A stretch of DNA of 64,000 nucleotides from Sporolactobacillus mangiferae (GCF_023336505.1 NZ_JAMAST010000004.1:84966-148965), one strand, 5' to 3'. Counted from the stretch's first letter, positions 53,477-62,496 are shown. Notes: a model not told the origin generated them from the letters alone. Numbers and translations are program-made.

Positions 53477-55012
53477 TCAGACATTTTCCGGATTTTGCTT
53501 GATCATTTGCCCAGCCGTATCCTCAGCTGCGGCGGATGTGTCCATTTGCACGGTAATTTCCGCATATTCCGCATCGCTCATACGGCTGGCATCATCTCGC
53601 ATGAGATAGCCGTAGATGCAGCCGGAAACGAGCAGCCCGATCGTCCAGGCATTGTCCCAAAGAAAATGCAGGCCCGGAACCACCAGACCGATGACAGAAA
53701 TCAGAATTCCGGCAGCAAATGCATAGATACTTTTCATGTTGAACCCGGATGCATAGCTGTACCGCCCGTTTGGTGAATACAGCTCGGTCAGCGACAGCTT
53801 ACGCTGGCGCACAAGCCAGTAGTCGGCAATCGCAATTCCGTCAATCGGTCCCAGCAGCGCGCCATAGCCACCGAGAAAAACAAAAATGTAATTCGCAATG
53901 TCCCCGACCAGATACCATGGCTGCATCGCAAGAGAAAGCAGTCCGGTAATAATTGCCCCGCCGGCAAAAGTAATTTTGCGCGGCCAAAGATTTTCCGCTG
54001 CACGGGCTGGTGCAACAACATTAGCCGCCACGTTCGTGGTCAAAGCAGCAAGAATAATGCCGAAAGTACCGATCAAAATGACAAACGGAGGAAAATGAGC
54101 CATCAATGCTGCCGGATCCCAGATCGCCTGCCCAAAAATGACCACGGTCGCAGAGGTGACCGCGACGCCGATAAATGCAAACAGACCCATAGTGCCAGGA
54201 AGTGCAATGGACTGACCGACGATCTGTGCCTTCTGGCTTTTTGCGTAACGTCCGAAATCAGGGATGTTCAATGCAAGCGTTGCCCAGAAAGCAATGACGC
54301 CGGTCAGCGAAGGGAAGAAAATCGCAAAGAATTGACCAGATGTTGAAAACTTTGAAGGCGCGGAAAGCATCGGTCCGAAACCGCCGGCGGAGACGAGTGC
54401 CCAGACTAAGAGTGCCAGTCCGAGGACAATCAGTATCGGAGCCGCCCAGAATTCCATTTTGCGGATGGCTTCCGGTCCTCGGTAAGCGACGATCACGTTC
54501 AATGCCCAAAACGCGAAGAATGCAATGAATATATGCCCACTGACATGTTCCCATCCACTCATTGATACAAGCAGTGTGTCAATCGCCGCTCCACCGTACC
54601 AGCAGTTAATGCCGAACCAGGCAGCGGCAACCAGCGCGCGGGCGACCGCCGGTATATGCGCCCCCTTCGAACCGAACCATAGCCGTGCAAAGACCGGGTA
54701 GGGAATACCGAATTTGGCTCCGGCATGCGAGTTCAGGAGAACCGGAATCAAAACGATCAAGTTACCGAGAATGATCGTAACGATTGCCTGCCACCAGTTC
54801 ATACCGAGTGCAATCAGACCGGAAGACATCGTGTATGTTGGAATACAGATACACATTCCGATCCACAGGCTGGAAAAGTTGTAAGCGGTCCAGTGGTGCT
54901 CCTCCCTCGTCGTAGGCCGCAAATCTTCATTCAGCATATGGCTGTCTTTCAGGCTTTCGGCAGCTTCCGGAGTCAGTGTGACAATCCCGTTTTGTTCCAC
55001 TTGCGTTTTCAT
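53477..55012 (-). CDS. NCS1-family nucleobase/hydantoin permease
   Basis: A 511-aa integral membrane protein with 12 predicted spans. Typical NCS1 segments: HHWTAYNFSSLWIGMCICIPTYTMSSGLIALGMNWWQAI near the N-terminus, LNSHAGAKFGIPYPVFARLWFGSKGAHIPAVARALVAAAWFGINCWYGG, and NIPDFGRYAKSQ for the substrate site in the third repeat. NCS1 symporters carry uracil, thymine, cytosine, allantoin or hydantoins with sodium or protons. AAGGAGG lies 7 bases before the ATG. It heads the operon with preT, preA and hyuAB, so it presumably imports the same ring compound. The cytoplasmic tails are rich in acidic and polar residues. Confidence 0.9.
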   Translation of the reverse strand: MKTQVEQNGIVTLTPEAAESLKDSHMLNEDLRPTTREEHHWTAYNFSSLWIGMCICIPTYTMSSGLIALGMNWWQAIVTIILGNLIVLIPVLLNSHAGAKFGIPYPVFARLWFGSKGAHIPAVARALVAAAWFGINCWYGGAAIDTLLVSMSGWEHVSGHIFIAFFAFWALNVIVAYRGPEAIRKMEFWAAPILIVLGLALLVWALVSAGGFGPMLSAPSKFSTSGQFFAIFFPSLTGVIAFWATLALNIPDFGRYAKSQKAQIVGQSIALPGTMGLFAFIGVAVTSATVVIFGQAIWDPAALMAHFPPFVILIGTFGIILAALTTNVAANVVAPARAAENLWPRKITFAGGAIITGLLSLAMQPWYLVGDIANYIFVFLGGYGALLGPIDGIAIADYWLVRQRKLSLTELYSPNGRYSYASGFNMKSIYAFAAGILISVIGLVVPGLHFLWDNAWTIGLLVSGCIYGYLMRDDASRMSDAEYAEITVQMDTSAAAEDTAGQMIKQNPENV

Positions 55013-55132
55013 AATAATGCCTCCTTATTGTGGCAAGTTTTATGTTTAGTTTTGAATATTGCGAATTTTATTCCTATATTCAGATGACTTTGTATATTTT
55101 CATGTGGCTGCGCCATGCCGTGGGCGATGATC
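55013..55132 (-). promoter_or_regulatory. upstream region of the NCS1-preTA-hyuAB operon
   Basis: AT-rich leader with several TATA-like words (around 55065-55095) but no convincing spaced -35/-10 pair. The operator motif found near the aminotransferase is not present here. Confidence 0.35.
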
Positions 55133-55175
55133 ACGTCACTCTTATATGACAATCCTTAAGACTTATATACTTTCG
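55133..55175 (+). repeat. interspersed repeat family A, right-half fragment
   Basis: CGTCACTCTTATATGACAAT, then CCTTAAGACTTATATACTTTC, close to the right half at 42049-42082. Confidence 0.6.
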
Positions 55176-55225
55176 TGAAGTAGCGTCAACTTAAAATGGC
55201 GAATAAATGCAGAACCCAGATGATG

Positions 55226-56455
55226 TCATGCTTCCGTAAGAATTGAGAGCACCGTATCAAAGGCCACATTCACCCCCCTTGCACAATCTTCATAGGCTGT
55301 GAATTCATCTTCACAATGGCTTTTGCCCTTTACGCTTGGCACGAACAGCATTGCAGCCGGCAGACCGTCCGCGATATACTGCGCATCGTGACCGGCGCCA
55401 CTGTACATCCTTTTATAGGAAAGTCCAAGTTCACGTGCGGATTGAATCAGACGGTCACAAAGTCCGTGATCGAACGCGACTGTATTGCGTTCCCACAGCT
55501 TCCGGGCGTGAATCCTGCATCCGTCAAGTGATTCAGGAAGGTTCCTGATCGCACGCACAACCTGTGCAACTACATCCGGGTCCTTGTGCCGGGCTTCCAA
55601 TGTGAATGCCACACGGCCGGGAATAACCGTATGGATATTCGGAGAGACCTGCATCCGCCCCATCGTATAAACAAGTTCATGATCCAGTGTGTCCAGCTGT
55701 TTTCGCAGTAATCCGATTACGTCCACAGCCGCAAACAATGCGTCTTTTCTCATATGCATCGGTGTCGTTCCGGCATGATCAGATTCGCCGGTCAGTTCGA
55801 TTTCATAATTAACCATGCCGACAACGCCTTCTACGACACCGAGCGACAGGCCTTCATTTTCAAGCACCGGACCCTGTTCAATATGCATTTCAAGATATGC
55901 CGTTGCCTCATTCAGGCGATGACTCGCGTCGCCCTCATAACCGCTTGCGGCCAGCGCTTCACCGAACGTTACTCCGTCAGAATCCGTGCTGTTTAACATT
56001 GCCCGTTTTTCAAACTTTCCGGAAATGATCCCTGAGCACATCATCGCTGGATCAAACCGTGCGCCTTCCTCATTGGTAAAATCAACAAGTGTGAACGGAA
56101 TTTTCGGTTTGATCTGATGATCATGCAGCGTCCGGGCGACTTCCAGAGCGGCAATGACGCCGAGTGCCCCGTCGAACCGCCCGCCTCTCCTGACGGAATC
56201 AAGATGCGAGCCCATAACAAGCGGTGGATGGTCTTCGGTGCCAGCCATTGTCGCATAAATGTTAGCCACATCGTCGACCTTAACGCTCATGCCAAGCGCT
56301 TTGCAACAGGAAATGAGATAGTTTCTCGCATCGATGTCCGCTGTCGAAAGCGACAGACGTGTCACACCGTTATGCTCGGTACGTCCGAAATCCGCGAACC
56401 GCTCAATTGTGTTTTTCAATCGTTCTTCATTAATTCGAATCTTCTGTTTCTGCAA
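55226..56455 (-). CDS. Zn-dependent N-carbamoyl amidohydrolase (beta-ureidopropionase/allantoate type)
   Basis: A 409-aa M20-fold amidase that removes the carbamoyl group from N-carbamoyl-beta-alanine or N-carbamoyl-L-amino acids. Seen: VMGSHLDSVRRGGRFDGALGVIAALEV near 78-105 for zinc, VDFTNEEGARFDPAMMCSGI near 123-143, EMHIEQGPVLENEG near 190, the dimer-domain ESDHAGTTPM, and SGAGHDAQYIADGLPAAMLFVPSVKGKSHCEDEFT at the end. In reductive pyrimidine breakdown this is the third step (PydC). The start appears to be TTG near 56455, with AGGAG about 10 bases upstream. It precedes the NCS1 gene by 213 bases in the same direction, and follows the aminotransferase. Confidence 0.9.
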   Translation of the reverse strand: MQKQKIRINEERLKNTIERFADFGRTEHNGVTRLSLSTADIDARNYLISCCKALGMSVKVDDVANIYATMAGTEDHPPLVMGSHLDSVRRGGRFDGALGVIAALEVARTLHDHQIKPKIPFTLVDFTNEEGARFDPAMMCSGIISGKFEKRAMLNSTDSDGVTFGEALAASGYEGDASHRLNEATAYLEMHIEQGPVLENEGLSLGVVEGVVGMVNYEIELTGESDHAGTTPMHMRKDALFAAVDVIGLLRKQLDTLDHELVYTMGRMQVSPNIHTVIPGRVAFTLEARHKDPDVVAQVVRAIRNLPESLDGCRIHARKLWERNTVAFDHGLCDRLIQSARELGLSYKRMYSGAGHDAQYIADGLPAAMLFVPSVKGKSHCEDEFTAYEDCARGVNVAFDTVLSILTEA

Positions 56456-56714
56456 GAACGATCAACTCCTCGAAAAAATTTTTCTCATTACGATATGCGT
56501 CTGAGTTTACAGACATGCCCTTTTTGACATCTTTTTGCCCGGGCATCGGACATCCCTTAACCACCCTATGCAAGGATCACGCGGAAGGAGCTACTGTCCA
56601 TCTACGGTGTGAGTGTTTTTGCAACTGGGGTGCCACGGGAACAAATTAAGGATTAAAAAATGACATGTGTCTGCATCGATTTGAAAAAATATTTTTTCAT
56701 GATTGCGCATCATT
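56456..56714 (-). other. intergenic region between aminotransferase and N-carbamoyl hydrolase genes
   Basis: Contains an AT palindrome GAAAAAATATTTTTTC at about 56683-56698, just after the aminotransferase stop codon, and a likely but unplaced promoter for the hydrolase. No gene was seen. Confidence 0.35.
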
Positions 56715-58088
56715 TTAATTCTGCGGCGCCATCAAGTTCTGCCTGGGAAAAAGATACAGTTTTTCAAAATCAGTCAATGCCTGCTCGAAAAGGTCCATCG
56801 CCTCGTTGAGTTCGTCTGCCGTAATAATCAGCGGAGGTGCGATCATCACACTGGATTCATGCGAATACGTGTAAAAACCATGCGCCATAAGCAACCCCAC
56901 AAATTTGCTCATCAGACCGGCTTTGTCTTTACCATAGTCCATCCCGTAAGCGATCAACGGTTCTTTAGTCGCTTTGTCTTTAACAAGTTCAACCGCGGCA
57001 AACAGACCGATGCACCGGACGTCGCCGACAGAGGCAAAACGTTTCAGCTGCTCCAGCCGGTCTGCAAGCACTTCGCCCATTTCAGCCGCATGTTCCACCA
57101 GATGTTCTTCTTTATAAATATCAAGTGTCGCACAGCCGATCTGTGTGGATACGGTATGGCCACTGTAGGTCAGACCGGTCATCAGCACATGATCGTCAAA
57201 ATAATCGGCGATTTCCCGACTGACAATGACACCGCCGAGCGGACTGTATCCGCAGGTGACACCTTTGGCAAAGGTCATGATATCCGGCTTGATGTCAAAA
57301 TGTTCGACCGCAAACATTTTCCCCGTACGGCCGAAGCCAGCCATCACTTCATCACAGATCATCAGAATACCGTATTTTGTGCACAGTTCACGTACGCCTT
57401 CCATATAGCCCTTCGGCGGGATCAGTACTCCGTTACTTCCCGGAATCGTTTCCATGAAAATTGCGGCGATCGTATCCGGTCCTTCATAGAGTATCTGATT
57501 GTTGAGCCGTTCAAGATAAAAGTCGGCCGCCGCTTCCTCACTGTCAAAATGGACAGTCTCCCGATACAGATATGGCGTTTCAAACTTGATGAATCCTGGA
57601 AGCCCGGGCTCGACGGTAAACCGGCGGCTCTCGCCGGATAAGTTACCGGCGCCAAACGTAGCACCGTGATAGGAACGATAGCGCGAAAAAATTTTATAGC
57701 GTCCGGTAAACATACGGGCAATTTTCACCGCATGGTCATTCGAATCCGCTCCCCCATTCGCAAAAAAAACCTTAGCCATATTTTCAGGGGCCACTTCGAT
57801 GATCTTTTTCGCCAGTTCCGCCTTTGATGCCGTGGCGAAACCGGGTGAGGCCAGCGGGATCTCGCCAATATGCTTAAATTCTTCCATCAATTTCGGGTGA
57901 TGATGGCCGACATTCAGATAGACGAGCTGTGAACACATATCATAAAATTTCCTGCCCGCCTCATCCCAGAAAAAGATACCGTTCGCTTTTCTGATGATCT
58001 TCGGATGGACATCTTTTTGCCTTGTCCAGGAATGCAGGACATACTGCCGGTCATCCGCTTTGATTTGCCGGTCATCAATGTGTTCCAT
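56715..58088 (-). CDS. class III (omega-amino acid) aminotransferase
   Basis: A 457-aa PLP aminotransferase of the beta-alanine/omega-amino acid:pyruvate or 2-oxoglutarate type. Seen: VYLNVGHHHPKLMEEF near 56-71, FFANGGADSNDHAVKIARMFTG near 108-129, DEVMAGFGRTGKMFA at 246-260, the PLP lysine K275 in MTFAKGVTCGYSPLGG, and TYSGHTVSTQIGCATLD. In a pyrimidine catabolic region it should convert beta-alanine to malonate semialdehyde, step four after PreTA, ring opening and decarbamoylation. GGAG lies 10 bases before the ATG. It has its own upstream region with an 18-bp palindrome, after the pucR-like gene. Confidence 0.88.
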   Translation of the reverse strand: MEHIDDRQIKADDRQYVLHSWTRQKDVHPKIIRKANGIFFWDEAGRKFYDMCSQLVYLNVGHHHPKLMEEFKHIGEIPLASPGFATASKAELAKKIIEVAPENMAKVFFANGGADSNDHAVKIARMFTGRYKIFSRYRSYHGATFGAGNLSGESRRFTVEPGLPGFIKFETPYLYRETVHFDSEEAAADFYLERLNNQILYEGPDTIAAIFMETIPGSNGVLIPPKGYMEGVRELCTKYGILMICDEVMAGFGRTGKMFAVEHFDIKPDIMTFAKGVTCGYSPLGGVIVSREIADYFDDHVLMTGLTYSGHTVSTQIGCATLDIYKEEHLVEHAAEMGEVLADRLEQLKRFASVGDVRCIGLFAAVELVKDKATKEPLIAYGMDYGKDKAGLMSKFVGLLMAHGFYTYSHESSVMIAPPLIITADELNEAMDLFEQALTDFEKLYLFPRQNLMAPQN

Positions 58089-58180
58089 GAAGCGCCATCT
58101 CCCATAAAATTTTCTGAATTAACATAATTTAATGATATACCCATTAACGCAGAATACAATGAACATTCAGACAAAAAATA

Positions 58181-58198
58181 ATGTGCACTTGCACAAAG
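58181..58198. promoter_or_regulatory. operator-like palindrome upstream of the aminotransferase
   Basis: On the minus strand TTTGTGC-AAGT-GCACATT; the inner TGTGCA-AG-TGCACA is a perfect inverted repeat. It shares 12 of 14 half-site positions with the site at 41271-41288 before the Fe-alcohol dehydrogenase. The PucR-like regulator gene ends 10 bases away. Confidence 0.6.
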
Positions 58199-58208
58199 CA
58201 GGAACACA

Positions 58209-59363
58209 TCATCTCATCAAGTCTTCAATCATGAATGCCAGCTGTAAATTCGTTTTGACAAAGGGATGGTTCAGATCAGCATCTAAAATCGACTCAATTT
58301 TTTTAATTTTATAAAGGACGGTATTGCGATGAATAAATTTTTTGCGGGCAATATTGGCCGTCCGTCCGTCTTCCTCCAGAAACACACGTAAAAAAGAAAC
58401 AAAATCCGTTTCATTAAGCTGATCATAGCGATACAACACGCCCAGATATTTCTGGTAAAAATCTTCAATCAGCTGTGGTTCGCGAACATTTATGATCATT
58501 CCGTATGCACCGATCTCATTATACTCACAGAGCCGCCAATGAGGATGCTTTTGGGCGAGCCTGAGTACAGTCAGGGCTTCCTGATAACTCTTCTTCACTT
58601 CCATAATCGGACAGGCGCTGCCTGCGCCAACTGCCGGTTGGAATCCATATTGCCTTGCAGCGCATGACGTCTTAAGCTCCTGCAGCAGATCCGCCAATGG
58701 CAATTCAGTGCCACGGATTGGTGACACAAGATAGATGATCTGCGTTTCGTTTCGCATCGACATCAGCAACCCGTATTTTTTTGACAGAATATGCTCGATT
58801 TTATAAGTCAGAGAAGCAGGGACGGATTTTGCCGTTCCAGAAGAGCAGATCAGAATCTGAAACAATTGATCGCGTTTTGCATTCAACCGATTTAATTCAT
58901 GATACACGGATTGGAAATTGGGAGCGGAATGAAACAGAAGTTCAGACAGAATAGATGCAGTCCGCGCTGTCTCCTGTTCCGCTGTCGCCAGGAACTGAAT
59001 CGTAATTTTAACAAAATCAGCAACCCGATAAGCCCAGGGCATGTCAAACACCGGAAACCGATGTGTATCGGCAAAAACACGTATCTGTTCCGGAATGCAT
59101 GGAATATAAGGACCGACATTCAGAATCACGCCGGAAGCCCTGCGTTCACAGGCTTTCCGAACCATCGTCATGAGTTTCAGTTCATCGTGATCCATATTGA
59201 TCCCCGTGGTCACAAGCAATTCGCTTTCTTTAACAAAAGCAAACAGGCGGTCGCTCTCCATCACATTCACGCCGGAAATGCATCGATTCATCCCGTCCTT
59301 GCCACCAACAGGCTGAATCGGTGCAAGCTCGGGCAAGGCAAACAAATGATCAAGTGTGACCAT
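58209..59363 (-). CDS. PucR-family transcriptional regulator
   Basis: A 384-aa regulator of purine/pyrimidine or related catabolism. The N-terminal PucR domain (TLDHLFALPELAPIQPVGGKDGMNRCISGVNVMESD, VTTGINMDHD, PYIPCIPEQIRVFADTHRFPVFDMPW) is followed by a GGDEF-like middle and a C-terminal HTH_30: LRVFLEEDGRTANIARKKFIHRNTVLYKIKKIESIL near 335-370. AAGGAGG lies 7 bases before ATG 59363. A minus-strand TATAAT at 59511-59506 is overlapped by GCACAT, resembling half of the palindrome at 58181, which suggests that it also binds at its own promoter. Its neighbours are the probable targets. Confidence 0.88.
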   Translation of the reverse strand: MVTLDHLFALPELAPIQPVGGKDGMNRCISGVNVMESDRLFAFVKESELLVTTGINMDHDELKLMTMVRKACERRASGVILNVGPYIPCIPEQIRVFADTHRFPVFDMPWAYRVADFVKITIQFLATAEQETARTASILSELLFHSAPNFQSVYHELNRLNAKRDQLFQILICSSGTAKSVPASLTYKIEHILSKKYGLLMSMRNETQIIYLVSPIRGTELPLADLLQELKTSCAARQYGFQPAVGAGSACPIMEVKKSYQEALTVLRLAQKHPHWRLCEYNEIGAYGMIINVREPQLIEDFYQKYLGVLYRYDQLNETDFVSFLRVFLEEDGRTANIARKKFIHRNTVLYKIKKIESILDADLNHPFVKTNLQLAFMIEDLMR

Positions 59364-59505
59364 CACATAACCTCCTTATTCCTTTGAAGGTTGAATTGAA
59401 CGTCAAAAAGCACCGGAATCAGGTACATGCCGCCGGATACCGGGTGAGCGATGAACAGTCTGCGAATTAATTACAGATTTAAATGTTATTTTTAAATTTT
59501 CGCAC

Positions 59506-59511
59506 ATTATA
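59506..59511 (-). promoter_or_regulatory. -10 box of the pucR-like gene with overlapping operator half-site
   Basis: Minus-strand TATAAT about 145 bases before the start codon; CGCACATTATA on the plus strand overlaps it and resembles GCACATTAT at the aminotransferase operator. No clear -35. Confidence 0.35.
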
Positions 59512-59589
59512 AATCTAACTATATAACCATCCATTGCCACTGTCCACTATCTCAGCGAATACAGGTCTTTTGGCGCAGCATCTGTTTCG

Positions 59590-60759
59590 CTAAAAACGAT
59601 CGGATTTCCAGAATGCATAGGATGTTTTTGGGAAGAGGGCCGCATAAAACCTGTGATTCAGAGAAGTGCCCGACAACAGATCTTCCACCAGTTCTTCCGG
59701 TTTTCGAAGCAGGATCTCATCGACAGCCACTGCGTCGTTCTTCAATGTCTCAATCGCCAATCTGTTATTTTCAAAGCGAAAAAGCACGTCTTCATTGTCG
59801 CTGCGCACAAGCATTGATTGTTCATTTACAGCCTTCTGCTTCATGCGCTGATCAAGAATCAGCAGTATTTTCTTATAAAATGAGTGAGGCTCAAGTATTT
59901 TCCACATGACACCATGGTTCGGCTCTTCACGTGCGCCGCATCGCTTAAATAGCCGCCATAGAAAATGATCGTCAGGCACCTGCAGACGAATTTCTTTTCT
60001 GCCCGAAGCTGGTCTGCTCCTGAACCAATTCACGAAGCCGCAAACGGCATCCTGATATCCAGGAAGATAGCAGCACTCTACCACATCCATTCGTTCAGCA
60101 TCAAAAAGCTCCCATCGCAAATAGGCAACCAGCCGCCCATCTTTAAAGGCAGTCAGGAATTCGCCGCTTCTTTTCAGCCCCAGATTGCCTCGCCAGTATG
60201 CTTCCGTACGCACCCTGGCCCCGCATCTTTCTTCATTAAATAGGTCATAGATGTGCTTCACTTCGGTGAGATCGGCCGCTTTAAATAATTGCACTTTGCA
60301 ATGTCCGTCGTGCGAATAATCCGGAAGCCGATCCGCTTCAATAACCAGTGAGGTACCCCGCAGGGAATACCAGCCTTCTTTTTCGTAAAAATCGGGAATA
60401 TGTGTAAACAGCAGGGAAAGATCAAAGCCGTTCCGCCGCATCCACTTTGTTTGCTGCCTGAGTATCGTACGGACGAGCTGCCTGCCTCTGAATTCCGGCA
60501 AAGCCGCAACATTGCCGATTCCACCGCATTTTAACTCCATGCCTTTATAATGAATGAAGAATGGAAAAATCTGAACAGCGGCAGCCAAACGGTCATTCAC
60601 CCTGGCAACCCAGGTCGTCTCCCGTCCGCCGCATTCTGGATCCAGTCGAATCCGTTCTTCAAAAAAAGCGCGATCTTTCGGAAAAACTTCTGCCCACAAG
60701 TCTAAAGCTTCTTCCAGTTCCCGGTCATCGAGAATGGGTCTTATATCAATCGTTTCCAA
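59590..60759 (-). CDS. Eis-like GNAT N-acetyltransferase
   Basis: A 389-aa protein with the three-part Eis layout: an N-terminal GNAT domain (CGGIGNVAALPEFRGRQLVRTILRQQTKWMRRNGFDLSLLFTHIPDFYEKEGWY, with the acetyl-CoA loop RGRQL), a second GNAT-like domain (AYLRWELFDAERMDVVECCYLPGYQDAVCGFVNWFRSR), and a C-terminal sterol-carrier-like domain (VLFRFENNRLAIETLKN). Eis-type enzymes acetylate amines, including aminoglycosides or lysines; the substrate is unknown. The TTG start at 60759 has GGTGG about 10 bases upstream. It is a separate gene, between the pucR-like gene and the M42 peptidase. Confidence 0.84.
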   Translation of the reverse strand: METIDIRPILDDRELEEALDLWAEVFPKDRAFFEERIRLDPECGGRETTWVARVNDRLAAAVQIFPFFIHYKGMELKCGGIGNVAALPEFRGRQLVRTILRQQTKWMRRNGFDLSLLFTHIPDFYEKEGWYSLRGTSLVIEADRLPDYSHDGHCKVQLFKAADLTEVKHIYDLFNEERCGARVRTEAYWRGNLGLKRSGEFLTAFKDGRLVAYLRWELFDAERMDVVECCYLPGYQDAVCGFVNWFRSRPASGRKEIRLQVPDDHFLWRLFKRCGAREEPNHGVMWKILEPHSFYKKILLILDQRMKQKAVNEQSMLVRSDNEDVLFRFENNRLAIETLKNDAVAVDEILLRKPEELVEDLLSGTSLNHRFYAALFPKTSYAFWKSDRF

Positions 60760-60941
60760 GCAGTCAACGCCACCCTTCCTGTCTTTATTTTAGATGAGAG
60801 AAGCGCCGAATAACAATTGATTTGTCGTACATAGCCGCCCGGGTTAGCTCATTCGTTAAAAAGTGCAGACTTTCTGCGGCTTCCCGCCTGCTGAACGATT
60901 CACTCATCAATGATTGGTTCATGACATTCATTTCTCTGGTA

Positions 60942-60978
60942 AGAAAAACCGGGCAAAAACGCCTGGCTCTTATTTTCT
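60942..60978 (+). repeat. fragment of GC-rich repeat family B
   Basis: AGAAAAACCGGGCAAAAA followed by CGCCTGGCTCTTATTTTC. The first 18 bases are identical to 62203-62220, and the following CGCCTGG is shared with 44640-44646. Confidence 0.55.
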
Positions 60979-62051
60979 TAAAAACTGCCAATCTTCTCGG
61001 CATCAAGTGATTTCAGAATTTCCACGGTCAGATTAACCGCGGAAACGAAATCTTCGTAGGCAACAAAACAGTAGGCCGTATGTGCAAAACGGACTGGTAC
61101 ACTGATGACGACTGTCGGCGCACCCTGATACAGATTGATGACTGCGCCATCATTTCCACCGCCTGATCTTACAGAGCGCTGAGTTGGAATACCGCGCGCT
61201 TCGGCAATATCCAGACAATATTTCTGAAAACGTGGATTGACAATAATGGTTGAATCAAAATGACGCAGCATTGGTCCGCGACGGATGCCGGTCTGAATCA
61301 TGTAATCCGGCATCACCGTGTCATCAGCCGGCGCGCCTTCGAAAACAATCGACAGATCCGGACCGACTTTTTTCACCGCCACCTGGGCACCGCGTTCGCC
61401 GACTTCCTCCTGAGCGGACAAAGTGCCAACAACGTCAACATTTAAATCTGTGCCGGCAAGTTCATGAAGCACCTCCGCCATGACCGCCGTTCCGATTCGA
61501 TTATCAAAAGCTTTACCGAGCAGCAGATTTTTTTCAGCCAAAAACGTAAAATCGACATCTGGAACAACCGGTGCACCCACTTCAATCTTGAACTCCTGAA
61601 CTGCTTCCTCAGCAGAAGTCGCCCCGATGTCAATCATCATGTCGGCGATTTCCGGCAGTCTTTTTTTCTCCTCCGCAGTCATAAAGTGCGGCGGCGTGCT
61701 GGCGATAATCCCGGGTATATACTTCCCGTCACGATTGCGCACACGCACTTTATGAGCCGGAATATTGGCACGTACCCATCCACCAACGGTTACAAACCGC
61801 AACATTCCGTTCGGTTTGATCGCCTGTACCATGAAACCGACTTCATCACTGTGTGCGTCAAGCTGCACAACCAGCTGATTGCCCGTGTTTTCATTCCGTT
61901 TCACATAAACATTGCGCATATGGTCTTCGATCACTTTTCCATATGGGCGTATGGCTTCAGAGAAAATCGCTGTCACTTCATCTTCAAAGCCGGAAATGCC
62001 ATTCGCGTTTGACAAACGCTGAATTAATTGCAATGCGTTTTCTTTATCCAT
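60978..62051 (-). CDS. M42-family glutamyl/leucyl aminopeptidase-like protein
   Basis: A 357-aa di-metal aminopeptidase of the M42 family (PepA/YsdC/FrvX type). Seen: ANGISGFEDEVTAIFSEAI at the start, VVQLDAHSDEVGFMVQAI with the first metal histidine and aspartate, GKAFDNRIGTAVMAEVL near 180-196 with the bridging aspartate, SAQEEVGERGAQVAV near 210-224 with the catalytic glutamate pair, and VPVRFAHTAYCFVAYED near the end with the last histidine. GAGGAG is 7 bases before ATG 62051. It cleaves N-terminal residues from peptides in the cytoplasm as large multimers. It is a single gene on the minus strand. Confidence 0.88.
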   Translation of the reverse strand: MDKENALQLIQRLSNANGISGFEDEVTAIFSEAIRPYGKVIEDHMRNVYVKRNENTGNQLVVQLDAHSDEVGFMVQAIKPNGMLRFVTVGGWVRANIPAHKVRVRNRDGKYIPGIIASTPPHFMTAEEKKRLPEIADMMIDIGATSAEEAVQEFKIEVGAPVVPDVDFTFLAEKNLLLGKAFDNRIGTAVMAEVLHELAGTDLNVDVVGTLSAQEEVGERGAQVAVKKVGPDLSIVFEGAPADDTVMPDYMIQTGIRRGPMLRHFDSTIIVNPRFQKYCLDIAEARGIPTQRSVRSGGGNDGAVINLYQGAPTVVISVPVRFAHTAYCFVAYEDFVSAVNLTVEILKSLDAEKIGSF

Positions 62052-62202
62052 TAGTTCGCTCCTCACCAGAAATGTTCGTATTCATTATAGTACAGGATTG
62101 GCACTGCTCATAGACTGACTCTCGTTCACCATGTATCAATCAACGCTGCCGAGTGCCCCCATTTTAAAACGGGCTATTTAGCAGCATGCATGTCCCGGAA
62201 CT
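62052..62202. other. intergenic region upstream of the M42 gene
   Basis: Contains the likely minus-strand promoter of the M42 gene near 62075-62100. No other feature recognised before the repeat block. Confidence 0.35.
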
Positions 62203-62335
62203 TAGAAAAACCGGGCAAAAAGCACCCGGTCCTTACTTCCGCAGGATGCGGTGGCTTCCCTGGCTCGCTGATCCCGCACCGCAGGCGTCTCGCACTCCGC
62301 TTTGATTCTCGGTAAGACACTGGTTTACTGGTTTT
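62203..62335 (+). repeat. GC-rich multi-hairpin repeat family B, full copy
   Basis: Begins AGAAAAACCGGGCAAAAA and ends CTCCGCTTTGATTCTCGG, TAAGACACTGGTTTA. Internal palindromes include CCGCAGGATGCGG and GCGGTGC/GCACCGC relatives. It is directly followed by a family A copy, as if the two modules were joined. Confidence 0.65.
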
Positions 62336-62369
62336 CATATGAGTCAAAATGATATACTTTCTTATCTTG

Positions 62370-62461
62370 TTAGAAAACTTGGTTTTGCCAAGCCTCTGGC
62401 GTAGGCAAAGATGCCGTCGCACTTATACGATAATCCGCTGAATTTTAAACTTTCTTATAAT
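62370..62461 (+). repeat. interspersed repeat family A, full-length copy
   Basis: TTAGAAAACTTGGTTTTGCC, AAGCCTCTGGCGTAGGCAAAG, GCCGTCGCACTTATACGATA, ATCCGCTGAATTTTAAAC, TTTCTTATAA. The first 11 bases and the reverse complement of the end (TTATAAGAAAG) are imperfect inverted repeats. Confidence 0.85.
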
Positions 62462-62496
62462 ATAAAAATACGGACTGCCGTTAAGGGTCCGTATTC
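62460..62496 (-). terminator. terminator downstream of the DeoR gene
   Basis: AATACGGAC (62467-62475) pairs with GTCCGTATT (62487-62495); read on the minus strand it is followed by TTTATATT. It is about 150 bases after the DeoR stop codon. Confidence 0.65.

Noticed and set aside
56703..57641. A 312-codon plus-strand reading frame
   Set aside because: Antisense to the class III aminotransferase with no recognisable protein features or ribosome binding site.
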